Positions 1-5,262 of a stretch of 5,262 nucleotides of DNA are shown here, in pieces. The stretch spans positions 1-5,262 of the forward strand of contig CAMCFL010000274.1 of NCBI GenBank assembly GCA_945873715.1, written 5' to 3'. The DNA is from Akkermansia muciniphila (lineage in GTDB: Bacteria; Verrucomicrobiota; Verrucomicrobiia; Limisphaerales; UBA9464). Made by a program: the position numbers and the translations under genes. The stretch's first letter is position 1, and the number at the start of each line of letters is the position of its first letter. The notes beneath the pieces were generated by a model that was not told the DNA's origin, searched no databases, and saw only the letters and a program-made list of their open reading frames with translations.

Positions 1-18
1 GCCGGTGGAAACCGTTTT

Positions 19-23
19 GGAGG
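19..23 (+). promoter_or_regulatory. Shine-Dalgarno site of the sigma factor gene
   Basis: GGAGG stands 5 bases before the ATG at 29 and is a full core match to the 16S rRNA anti-SD. It decides the start in favour of 29 over the in-frame GTG at 5, which would place this sequence inside the coding region. Confidence 0.75.
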
Positions 24-28
24 ATTCG

Positions 29-964
29 ATGCTGGCTGTGCTCACTCCGGCGTTGACGCCGTCCAAGGTTCGCCGGGTGGCCAAGGCGGCGGAGACAGTC
101 ACCGACGCCCGGCCGGAGCGGGGACCGTGGGACGAGAATACCTCATTTCGACTGTATCTGCGTGAGGCCGTGGAGACTCCTCTGCTGACGCCGGCCGAGG
201 AGATTGTTCTGGCAGGCCGGATTCAGGCTGGGGATGAGGCGGCCCGCGAGCACATGATCAAGGCCAACCTGAGGTTGGTGGTGAAGATTGCCCGCGAGTA
301 CGAGGATTACGGTCTCCCGCTGCTCGATCTGATCAATGAGGGCAACATCGGTTTGATGCGTGCTGTCGAACGTTTTGATCCGACCAAGGGAGCCAAGCTG
401 AGTACTTATGCCGCTTGGTGGATCAAGCAGGCCATCAAGCGGGCGCTTTCAAACCAGTCGAAGTCGATCCGTTTGCCGATCCATGTCGTGCAGGAACTCG
501 CCCGGATGAAGAAGGCGGAATCCAAGCTGGAATCGGACTTGGGACGTGCGCCAACGGAGATGGAGCTTGCCGCCGTTCTCGAAGTGGATGTCGAAGACAT
601 CCGCAAGTGGCGGGAAGCGGCCGCCGTCGGTGCCACCTCTCTGGACGCGCCGCTGGGCAACGATCCCGAGGCTGGGCGGGTGGCGGATGTCATCGCCGAC
701 GAGAATGCCCGGATGCCTTGGGCGGATGTTTCCGATGAGACCAATGCCGAATTGATCCGCGAACTGGTCGCCACGTTGAATGTCCGGGAGCAGAGGATCC
801 TTCGGGAGCGCTTCGCGCTCGACGGGGGCGACCCCCGCACCCTGGAGCAGATTGGGGTGGATTTCGGCCTGACCCGGGAGCGGATCCGCCAGTTGGAGGC
901 GGCCGCCCTGCGGAAGCTTCGGGATCGGCTTAAGGCACGAGAGGCCCTGCAGTTCGCAGCCTGA
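29..964 (+). CDS. Sigma-70 family RNA polymerase sigma factor (primary-like, group 1/2, no region 1.1)
   Basis: This is a promoter-recognition subunit of RNA polymerase. Counting from the ATG at 29 (311 residues), region 1.2 starts near residue 38 (NTSFRLYLREAVETPLLT). Region 2 follows, with the core-binding stretch DLINEGNIGLMRAVERFD (about 101-118) and the -10 recognition and melting segment STYAAWWIKQAIKRAL (about 125-140). Region 3 runs about 150-225 and includes LDAPLGNDPEAGRVADVI. The region 4.2 helix-turn-helix is TLEQIGVDFGLTRERIRQLE (271-290). The R, E and R of TRERIR that contact the -35 box in E. coli sigma-70 are present, as is Gln134, equivalent to Gln437; the neighbouring Thr440 position is Lys137. 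The acidic region 1.1 of large RpoD proteins is missing, so it resembles RpoS-type group 2 factors or a short primary factor. The ATG at 29 is preferred because GGAGG lies 5 bases upstream; an in-frame GTG at 5 has no visible ribosome site. The family is certain; the subgroup is not. Confidence 0.95.
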   Translation: MLAVLTPALTPSKVRRVAKAAETVTDARPERGPWDENTSFRLYLREAVETPLLTPAEEIVLAGRIQAGDEAAREHMIKANLRLVVKIAREYEDYGLPLLDLINEGNIGLMRAVERFDPTKGAKLSTYAAWWIKQAIKRALSNQSKSIRLPIHVVQELARMKKAESKLESDLGRAPTEMELAAVLEVDVEDIRKWREAAAVGATSLDAPLGNDPEAGRVADVIADENARMPWADVSDETNAELIRELVATLNVREQRILRERFALDGGDPRTLEQIGVDFGLTRERIRQLEAAALRKLRDRLKAREALQFAA

Positions 965-983
965 TCTGAAGTTGTCGGTTTTC

Positions 984-1020
984 CGATGGGGCCTGTGGTC
1001 ATCCACCGCAGGCCCCATTG
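984..1020. terminator. Strong hairpin between convergent genes, probable bidirectional terminator
   Basis: ATGGGGCCTG (986-995) pairs perfectly with CAGGCCCCAT (1009-1018). Inside it TGGT pairs with ACCG (one T-G wobble) around a five-base loop, CATCC. Outside it C984-G1020 and G985-T1019 can extend the stem to about 16 pairs. It starts 19 bases after the sigma factor stop and 60 bases beyond the end of the opposing yraN gene, so it is placed to stop transcription from both sides. The tail on the + strand is only moderately T-rich (TTGCTCTTCC) and the - strand side has no T tract, so termination efficiency is uncertain. A small CGG-TTTT-CCG hairpin (976-985) overlaps its left foot by two bases and could compete with the outermost pairs. 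The rest of 965-1080 shows nothing else. Confidence 0.7.
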
Positions 1021-1080
1021 CTCTTCCCAGCATGACCCGCATGCCGGGACTACCAGTTCATTCACGGCGTTCGGTCGCGC

Positions 1081-1554
1081 TCAGACGGGATAGATGAGAT
1101 TTCCCTCCAGCGGGAACGCATTCGGGAGGTGACGCACTTCCTGCACCGTTTCGTCCCGGAGCAGCACCTCGACGATGTCGAATCGGATGCGGATCCGGGG
1201 GGATCCCACCTCGCGCAGGTAACAGAGCGCGGTGGCCGAGAGGAGTTTTCGTTTGCGTGCGTTCACTGCCGAAGCCGGGCGCGTCCACTGTCCCAGGGTG
1301 CGGGTCTTGACCTCGGCAAAGACAAGGCAGTCGGTGCCGTTTCCCGCAAACAACTTCCCGGCGGCTTCAGGGTTTCCATCCCGGAAAACAAGATCGATTT
1401 CGCCGTGCGCGGAGCGGTAATTTGCCGTTAGAAACTCCATGCCGCGGTCCTGCAGATGCCGCTTCGCCGCCTGCTCGCCGAGCCTGCCCCGGCGCAGGTG
1501 TTCCGGATCTGTCTTGCGCCCGAGCAGTTGTTTGAGTTTGGCCAACAGGCTCAC
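1081..1554 (-). CDS. yraN: YraN/UPF0102 family protein, nuclease-like fold
   Basis: UPF0102 proteins have a restriction-endonuclease-like fold; their substrate is not established, though genomic linkage with rnhB suggests nucleic acid maintenance. Counting from the GTG at 1554 (157 residues), the hallmarks are GRLGEQAA (23-30), GEIDLVFRD (51-59), VFAEVKTR (78-85), SAVNARKRKLL (95-105) and RFDIVEV (124-130). Glu27, Asp54, Glu81 and Lys83 form the expected PD-(D/E)xK-like constellation. It is longer than the usual 115-130 residues because of a stretch between RDG and VFAEVK (about 61-77) and a tail after RFDIVEV. The frame is open further upstream, to an ATG at 1827, but that would overlap the glycosyltransferase by about 200 bases with no family similarity. 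The outer plausible start is GTG 1554. A TTG at 1545 is the one served by a ribosome-site-like AGGTGA, so the protein may be three residues shorter. The gene lies 68 bases after the glycosyltransferase, behind a possible terminator. Confidence 0.9.
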   Translation of the reverse strand: MSLLAKLKQLLGRKTDPEHLRRGRLGEQAAKRHLQDRGMEFLTANYRSAHGEIDLVFRDGNPEAAGKLFAGNGTDCLVFAEVKTRTLGQWTRPASAVNARKRKLLSATALCYLREVGSPRIRIRFDIVEVLLRDETVQEVRHLPNAFPLEGNLIYPV

Positions 1555-1556
1555 CT
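1551..1556 (-). promoter_or_regulatory. Shine-Dalgarno-like AGGTGA at the yraN start
   Basis: On the - strand AGGTGA runs from 1556 down to 1551 and matches the right half of the consensus AAGGAGGTGATC. The TTG at 1545 lies 5 bases downstream of its end, a good spacing. The GTG at 1554 overlaps this motif and has no purine-rich site of its own. This favours TTG 1545 as the real start, although GTG is the better initiator codon. Confidence 0.45.
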
Positions 1557-1581
1557 CAGGGAATTCAGCACAAGGCGTCCG

Positions 1582-1610
1582 AGAAAACAAACCCGGACCC
1601 GCGTCCGTGG
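1582..1610 (-). terminator. Possible intrinsic terminator between the glycosyltransferase and yraN
   Basis: Read on the - strand, CGGAC-GCGG-GTCCG (1607-1594) forms a five-pair GC-rich stem with a four-base loop. It is extended by CC pairing with GG across one bulged A. It is followed at once by TTTGTTTTCT (1591-1582). The hairpin begins 13 bases past the glycosyltransferase stop. The stem is short, and an alternative CCCGC/GCGGG pairing (1614-1610 with 1602-1598) competes with it, so it may act as a partial terminator or attenuator rather than a full stop before yraN. Confidence 0.5.
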
Positions 1611-1622
1611 CGGGAATGCCCT

Positions 1623-2654
1623 CTAGCTTAGCAACTGTCGCAGATGCCCGCGGATCCGATGGAGCAGGCGAGGCAGAAGATTCCTCATGGCTGCCCGGCT
1701 CATGTCGTCCCGTTCCATGGCTTCCCGGAGATGCCGAGCCTCGGGATGCATCAGCACTTTCGGCAGTTCGGCCGGTGGCGGGAAATCTTGCAGGGCTTCG
1801 CCGAAAACGATGCCGGCCGTCGCACATTCAAGTGGATGCGAAGGTGTGGCGAAGGTCGTGAAGCCGCCCACTCCCACCACCCGCATCAGCCCGGCCAGCA
1901 GGATCACCTCGCGATCTGCCGGAGCTTGGATCTCGGTGAGCGCAATCCGAACCAGAGCAGCGCACTGTTCGGCCCACATCACGATCAATTCCGCGCGCGG
2001 CCAGGTCGACCAGGCTGCGTGAACGGAGGTGGGATGGCAGCGCTTCCGGTAGTGTACTGCCGGCAACCGACGTAATTCACCCCGCAAGGCCAGGGTCATC
2101 AGCCAGACCGTGTCGGCCGCGAAGTTTCGTCGCAGCCCGGGGTGCAGGTAGGGCCGGTCGTCCGGGCGACCGTGGCGCACCACCCCCCGAAAGGCAGCGG
2201 CGTGGAAGTGATTCAACAAGACGTCAGTTGCGCGCTCGAGAGTCGTTCCCCGGACCTCCCGTTGGATGGTCAGCACCCGACGGCTACCAAATCCCTCGAT
2301 GTCGGAATACGCGCAGGCGATGGCGGGGTCGGACTTCGCCAGCATGAGCGTCTTCGCCAGATAATCCACGCCGAGCAGGTCGTCGTGGGGCGTAATGCAG
2401 AAATACGGCGTGTCTACCTGTTTGATCAGCGCATTGCAGTTGCGGACCCAATCCAAACGCTCGGATTGCACGATGAGTTGGAATCGCGGATCTGCCAGGT
2501 GACGCCGACACACGGCTTCTGAATCGTCGTCGCTGCGATCAAGGGAGATCAGAACCTTGAAGTCACCCAACGACTGCGCGGAGATGCTGTTCAGCGTTTC
2601 CACCAGAAACGCTCCGGCATTGAAGGCAGGCACGCAGACGGTCAGTTCGGTCAT
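1623..2654 (-). CDS. Family 2 glycosyltransferase (GT-A fold)
   Basis: The 343-residue protein is predicted to transfer a sugar from a nucleotide-sugar donor to an acceptor in the cytoplasm. The N-terminus ELTVCVPAFNAGAFLVETLNS (from residue 3) is the classic GT2 nucleotide-binding strand and loop. ISLDRSDDDSEAVC (36-49) follows, then ERLDWVRNCNALIK (65-78). PHDD (89-92) occupies the DxD metal and donor site. NFAADTVW (177-184) is placed like the acceptor-side acidic motif, with Asp181 as candidate catalytic base, and VHYRKRCHPTS (200-210) matches the basic Y-R-x-H type loop common in the family. Residues from about 215 are a helical tail I do not recognise. No membrane segment or signal peptide is evident. 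The ATG at 2654 lies one base after the stop of the oxidoreductase gene and lacks a good ribosome site, which suggests translational coupling. Donor and acceptor cannot be told; an exopolysaccharide, O-antigen or protein glycan is likely. Confidence 0.88.
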   Translation of the reverse strand: MTELTVCVPAFNAGAFLVETLNSISAQSLGDFKVLISLDRSDDDSEAVCRRHLADPRFQLIVQSERLDWVRNCNALIKQVDTPYFCITPHDDLLGVDYLAKTLMLAKSDPAIACAYSDIEGFGSRRVLTIQREVRGTTLERATDVLLNHFHAAAFRGVVRHGRPDDRPYLHPGLRRNFAADTVWLMTLALRGELRRLPAVHYRKRCHPTSVHAAWSTWPRAELIVMWAEQCAALVRIALTEIQAPADREVILLAGLMRVVGVGGFTTFATPSHPLECATAGIVFGEALQDFPPPAELPKVLMHPEARHLREAMERDDMSRAAMRNLLPRLLHRIRGHLRQLLS

Positions 2655-2655
2655 G

Positions 2656-4032
2656 TCATGTGCGCCGCCCCAGCAGCGCTGTCAGGTGATCGGCGGCCTT
2701 GATGGCCATTGCGGGACCGAGGGTGAACTTCGACGTGTCCACCGACAGAAATGTGCCGCGGCCGTGGAATCCGTAATCGAGACGTTCGTGCAGCTCACTT
2801 TGCCGGTCGTCAATGTCCGACTGGCCCGGGGCAAAGATCGATCCACCGTTGACGCTGGTCCGGGTGCTTCGCCCGAGTCCGCAGGTGCCGATGGCGGGAC
2901 AGATGCGGGTCATCGCCTCCACCGTCTCACGTTGGATCTGCTCCTGATCGACCTGTCCCAATACGACGTCCCAGTCGGTTTCCCCCCCGGTCCTGTTGGT
3001 TCCAACCATGCAGACCGGATACCAGGAGAGATACACGCGGCCGCTAGGATAAACAACGGCATCGCCGAATGGACCGAGCGAGACGGTGAAGCAGGGGATC
3101 TCCGAAGGCACCGGATCCATGTTCAGGTTGACCCCCAGCTTGTGGCGGATGTAGCAGGGCTTCTCCGGCGGCAGGCCGTACTTCCGGTCGAGGTGGGGCC
3201 GATTGGTCCAGAGTGCGTTGACGACGCCGGCAAAAGACTCGGCCTGTGACCGTCCTTCCGATTCGAAGTGGACTTCGAAACAACCGCCCGATCGGTCCTT
3301 CACCGTGACGACACGCGCGTGGGTGATCAAGTCGATGTTGGGATGTGAACGCACCGCCGCCCGAATGGGTTCTGCCAGCCCCAAAGTATCGATCGCCAGC
3401 TCACAGGTTTCATAGGCGGCCAGGATGACTCCGGGGTCGTATCGCTGGGCCAGCTCGGCACCGGAAAGGCGTCGCCAGGTCGGGCGTGATGGGTCCAGTG
3501 CTACGGCTTCCGTCTTCGATGGGATCAGCTGATCAATCGCCATTCCAACCCGGCGAAAATGGGCCTCGATGTCGGGAATTGGAACCATTGTCTCCCGGTG
3601 GACGACATAGTCGAATGGGCGGGTGGACAGGACGCTCAGGGTTCGCGACGGAATCCACCGCGCGAGGACGTCCATGAACCGGACTGCGCCCCAGATCATC
3701 CGCTCTGCCGTCCGGAAGGTCGGATCCGCGGCATACACGAAGCCTAGATGAATCTTGCCCTCATTGTAGAGGCTTGCCTCCGAGATGGGGTCGGCATTCC
3801 GCTCGAAGAGGCAGACCCGTTCCCCGCGGTCCGCCAGCTCAAGCGCGGTGCAGCTGCCAAGGATTCCCGCTCCCAGCACGGCAATCCGCGTGCTCGATCG
3901 CGTCGGGTGGGGCGCACGGTTCCGAGCAGAACTTTGATTCCCGGACGCTCCGATCACGCTGTCAGGCTGGGTATGGATTGATCGAGGCAGCAAAGCCGAT
4001 TTGGTGAGACGCGCGATCTTGGAGTCCGGCAA
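2656..4032 (-). CDS. FAD-dependent oxidoreductase, DAO superfamily
   Basis: This is a 458-residue flavoprotein of the D-amino-acid-oxidase (glycine oxidase/ThiO-like) fold. The FAD Rossmann motif RIAVLGAGILGSCTALELAD spans residues 49-68. The strand-end acidic residue of LFER (Glu77) should bind the adenosine ribose. EASLYNEGKIHLGFVYA (85-101) is the second conserved block, near the isoalloxazine. VVNALWTNRPHLD (270-282) and the C-terminal GTFLSVDTSKFTLGP (426-440) are the usual closing FAD contacts. The first 48 residues precede the fold and are Ser/Arg/Thr-rich without an obvious signal peptide. The first start in frame after a stop is the TTG at 4032, with no clear ribosome site; TTG 3993 and GTG 3957 are alternatives, so the true N-terminus is uncertain. 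The gene is coupled to the glycosyltransferase with one base between them. The substrate is unknown; the pairing suggests oxidation of an amino sugar, amino acid or similar glycan component (inference). Confidence 0.87.
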   Translation of the reverse strand: MPDSKIARLTKSALLPRSIHTQPDSVIGASGNQSSARNRAPHPTRSSTRIAVLGAGILGSCTALELADRGERVCLFERNADPISEASLYNEGKIHLGFVYAADPTFRTAERMIWGAVRFMDVLARWIPSRTLSVLSTRPFDYVVHRETMVPIPDIEAHFRRVGMAIDQLIPSKTEAVALDPSRPTWRRLSGAELAQRYDPGVILAAYETCELAIDTLGLAEPIRAAVRSHPNIDLITHARVVTVKDRSGGCFEVHFESEGRSQAESFAGVVNALWTNRPHLDRKYGLPPEKPCYIRHKLGVNLNMDPVPSEIPCFTVSLGPFGDAVVYPSGRVYLSWYPVCMVGTNRTGGETDWDVVLGQVDQEQIQRETVEAMTRICPAIGTCGLGRSTRTSVNGGSIFAPGQSDIDDRQSELHERLDYGFHGRGTFLSVDTSKFTLGPAMAIKAADHLTALLGRRT

Positions 4033-4088
4033 CCGTCAATGGCAAGCAGGCGTGGCAGGAGGATGCGAGTCATATTCTGGAAAGGGCG

Positions 4089-4115
4089 GGATCCCAGCGG
4101 CGGGCTGCCGGATCC
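4089..4115 (-). terminator. Hairpin downstream of rnhB, weak terminator candidate
   Basis: Two GGATCC palindromes (4089-4094 and 4110-4115) can pair with each other. Inside them CAGC (4095-4098) pairs with GCTG (4104-4107), leaving a five-base loop and a two-base bulge. On the - strand it follows the rnhB stop by 6 bases and is trailed by CGCCCTTTCC, which is only weakly T-rich. It may end rnhB transcripts before the oxidoreductase gene. Because each GGATCC is self-complementary, the pairing is partly a by-product of that word being frequent here. Confidence 0.35.
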
Positions 4116-4121
4116 AACGCA

Positions 4122-4787
4122 TCACTGCGGGAAGAGTTCGGGGTCGGGCTGACGCAACGGCGCAAAACTACGTCGATGGATCGGACACGGGCCGTGCCGT
4201 TTCACGGCTTCGAGATGGTCGGGTGTCGGATACCCCTTGTGTCGGGCGAAGCCGTATTCCGGAAAGAGCCGATCGGCTTCCAGCATCCGACGATCCCGGG
4301 TGACCTTGGCGAGGACGCTTGCAGCGGCGATGGAATAGCTGCGGGAGTCACCTTTGACCAAAGGCGTGTGGGGGCAGGCGAGCGAGGGGACTCGGGTACC
4401 GTCCACCAAGGCGTGTTCGGCTGCCGGACGGAGTTTGGAGAGCACCTCATTCATTCCACGATGAGTGGCGGCGAGGATGTTGATCCGATCAATCACCTCA
4501 TGACTGATCTCGGCGATGGAATGGGTGATACGGGAATCACCGAGCAGTTGCTCGAAGTAGCGGTCTCGGGTGCGTTGGCTCAGTTGCTTTGAATCGTTGA
4601 GGTCGCGGTACTCCTCCGGGATCCCGGTGCCGGCCCAGCTCGCCGGAAGGATGACTGCCGCCACGACCACCGGACCCGCCAACGGGCCCCTCCCGGCTTC
4701 ATCGATTCCCGCGAGATGAACGATGCCGCGGGCCCACCACTCGCGTTCAAAGGCAAGTCGGTCGGGTAGGGACTGGTGATCGGCCAT
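4122..4787 (-). CDS. rnhB: Ribonuclease HII
   Basis: RNase HII cleaves the RNA strand of RNA-DNA hybrids and starts removal of single ribonucleotides misincorporated in DNA. The 221-residue protein is full length. It has HLAGIDEAGRGPLAGPVV (24-41), carrying catalytic Asp29 and Glu30 and the GRG loop that reads the ribonucleotide junction. It also has DLNDSKQLS (62-70), HALVDGTRVP (125-134) with catalytic Asp129, VKGDSRSYSIAAASVLAKVTRDR (144-166) with catalytic Asp165, and the C-terminal block GYPTPDHLEA...HGPCPIHRRSFAP (185-210) with the conserved Tyr186. No catalytic residue is missing. The ATG at 4787 is the only sensible start and gives about 23 residues before the first core strand; no clear Shine-Dalgarno precedes it. 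It is usually found beside yraN; here the two are separated by the oxidoreductase and glycosyltransferase genes. There is a gap of 228 bases upstream and 89 bases downstream. Confidence 0.97.
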   Translation of the reverse strand: MADHQSLPDRLAFEREWWARGIVHLAGIDEAGRGPLAGPVVVAAVILPASWAGTGIPEEYRDLNDSKQLSQRTRDRYFEQLLGDSRITHSIAEISHEVIDRINILAATHRGMNEVLSKLRPAAEHALVDGTRVPSLACPHTPLVKGDSRSYSIAAASVLAKVTRDRRMLEADRLFPEYGFARHKGYPTPDHLEAVKRHGPCPIHRRSFAPLRQPDPELFPQ

Positions 4788-5015
4788 GGGGAGTGACCAT
4801 CGGATGCGCCTGGCGCCGAGGCAACGGGACAGTGGAGATCGGCATGCGGGTGCAGGGTCTCACAAATGACTGCCCTCGTGGAATCTTCGGAGGGAAGTGT
4901 TCCGCCAGTCCGAGACTGAACAGGGAGGTCATTGCGGACTCGTAGCACTCGTCCCTCCCAAACGGCACGGATCCTGACGGTCGAAGCCAGAGGCACTGTC
5001 AAGATGCGCCGCATC

Positions 5016-5262
5016 CTATGCGAGCGTGACCAGAATCCGGCGTTCGCCCTCGAACGGTTCCCGGCCGTGGGCAACAAGGAAGTTGTCGCAGACCAGCAGA
5101 TCACCTTTTCGCCAGGGAAAGGTGATCCGAGCCCCCATTATCGTGCGTCGAATGACGTCGATATCCGCATCGGCGATTGGGTTGCCGTCACCATAGGTCA
5201 CGTTGAACGGGAAACCGGACTCGGGCAGGCGTTTTGCGAGTTCCAGCCGGGTGCTCGGGTTG
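5016..5262 (-). CDS. C-terminal part of a TauD/TfdA family Fe(II)/2-oxoglutarate-dependent oxygenase (5' end outside window)
   Basis: Only the last 81 residues are visible; the frame stays open to the window edge, so the start lies beyond 5262. The segment reads NVTYGDGNPIADADIDVIRR (visible residues 20-39), then TFPWRKGDLLVCDNFLVAHG (47-66) and REPFEGERRILVTLA (67-81). The KGD...DN...AHGR pattern with a basic pair ten residues later is typical of the family. His65 would be the distal iron ligand, and Arg74 or Arg75 probably binds the 2-oxoglutarate carboxylate. The wording is closer to the SyrP-like branch, often linked to nonribosomal peptide or other secondary metabolite hydroxylation, than to taurine dioxygenase itself, but that assignment rests on memory of the family and on one third or less of the protein. 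The more N-terminal His-x-Asp iron ligands cannot be checked here. Confidence 0.85.
   Translation of the reverse strand, partial: NPSTRLELAKRLPESGFPFNVTYGDGNPIADADIDVIRRTIMGARITFPWRKGDLLVCDNFLVAHGREPFEGERRILVTLA

Noticed and set aside
406..1065. Long open frames on the - strand across the sigma factor gene
   Set aside because: They are antisense shadows of a clearly conserved gene, as expected in GC-rich DNA; their translations show no recognisable motif.
1555..1827. Upstream extension of yraN to an ATG at 1827
   Set aside because: It would overlap the glycosyltransferase gene, and the added 91 residues are Ser/Pro/Ala-rich out-of-frame translation without family similarity.
2557..3249. 230-codon open frame on the + strand opposite the oxidoreductase gene
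   Set aside because: The opposite strand encodes a well-supported flavoprotein; this frame crosses two genes and has no family features.
4930..4960. Short repeat ACTCGT-AGC-ACTCGT in the gap upstream of rnhB
   Set aside because: It is a single six-base direct repeat with only four-base pairing around it, which is within chance expectation.
4747..4968. Open frame of 73 codons on the - strand upstream of rnhB
   Set aside because: It overlaps the rnhB start, has no ribosome site and gives low-information sequence, so I do not support a small gene here.
4997..5002. TTGACA on the - strand between the oxygenase and rnhB, a perfect -35 box
   Set aside because: At 16-19 bases of spacing there is no acceptable -10 (CGTCAG or TCAGGA types only). 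A chance match is likely, so no promoter is called. I saw nothing else convincing in 4788-5015.
5003..5015. GATGC-GCC-GCATC inverted repeat directly after the oxygenase stop
   Set aside because: The stem is only five pairs and no T tract follows, so it is too weak to call a terminator.

Overview
The window holds parts or all of six genes on GC-rich DNA (roughly 60% G+C by eye), with no RNA gene, insertion sequence or CRISPR array. The RNase HII and the sigma factor have a style I associate with Verrucomicrobiota or a related group. That placement is an inference from family resemblance, not a proven assignment.

Layout. On the + strand, bases 29-964 encode a primary-like sigma-70 factor of about 311 residues without a region 1.1. 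It is followed by a strong hairpin (984-1020) that sits between convergent genes. Everything to the right is on the - strand and is read from right to left: the C-terminal end of a TauD/TfdA-type Fe(II)/2-oxoglutarate oxygenase, cut by the window edge (5262-5016); a 228-base gap; rnhB, RNase HII (4787-4122); an FAD-dependent oxidoreductase of the DAO fold (4032-2656); a family 2 glycosyltransferase (2654-1623); and a YraN/UPF0102 nuclease-like protein (1554-1081).

How the parts fit. rnhB and yraN are commonly direct neighbours in bacteria. Here an oxidoreductase/glycosyltransferase pair lies between them. The pair is tightly coupled: the oxidoreductase stop and the glycosyltransferase ATG are separated by one base. 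A GC-rich hairpin plus T-rich tract lies between the glycosyltransferase and yraN, and another hairpin lies between rnhB and the oxidoreductase, so the pair looks like a separately bounded unit dropped into a housekeeping locus. Its likely role is modification of a surface or secreted glycan; the substrate cannot be read from sequence.

The most unusual whole-window signal is compositional. GATC, and especially GGATCC, is several times more frequent than base composition predicts, and it occurs in genes on both strands and between genes. I did not find a clearly novel multi-gene system. The best candidates for follow-up are the oxidoreductase/glycosyltransferase cassette and the GATC enrichment.
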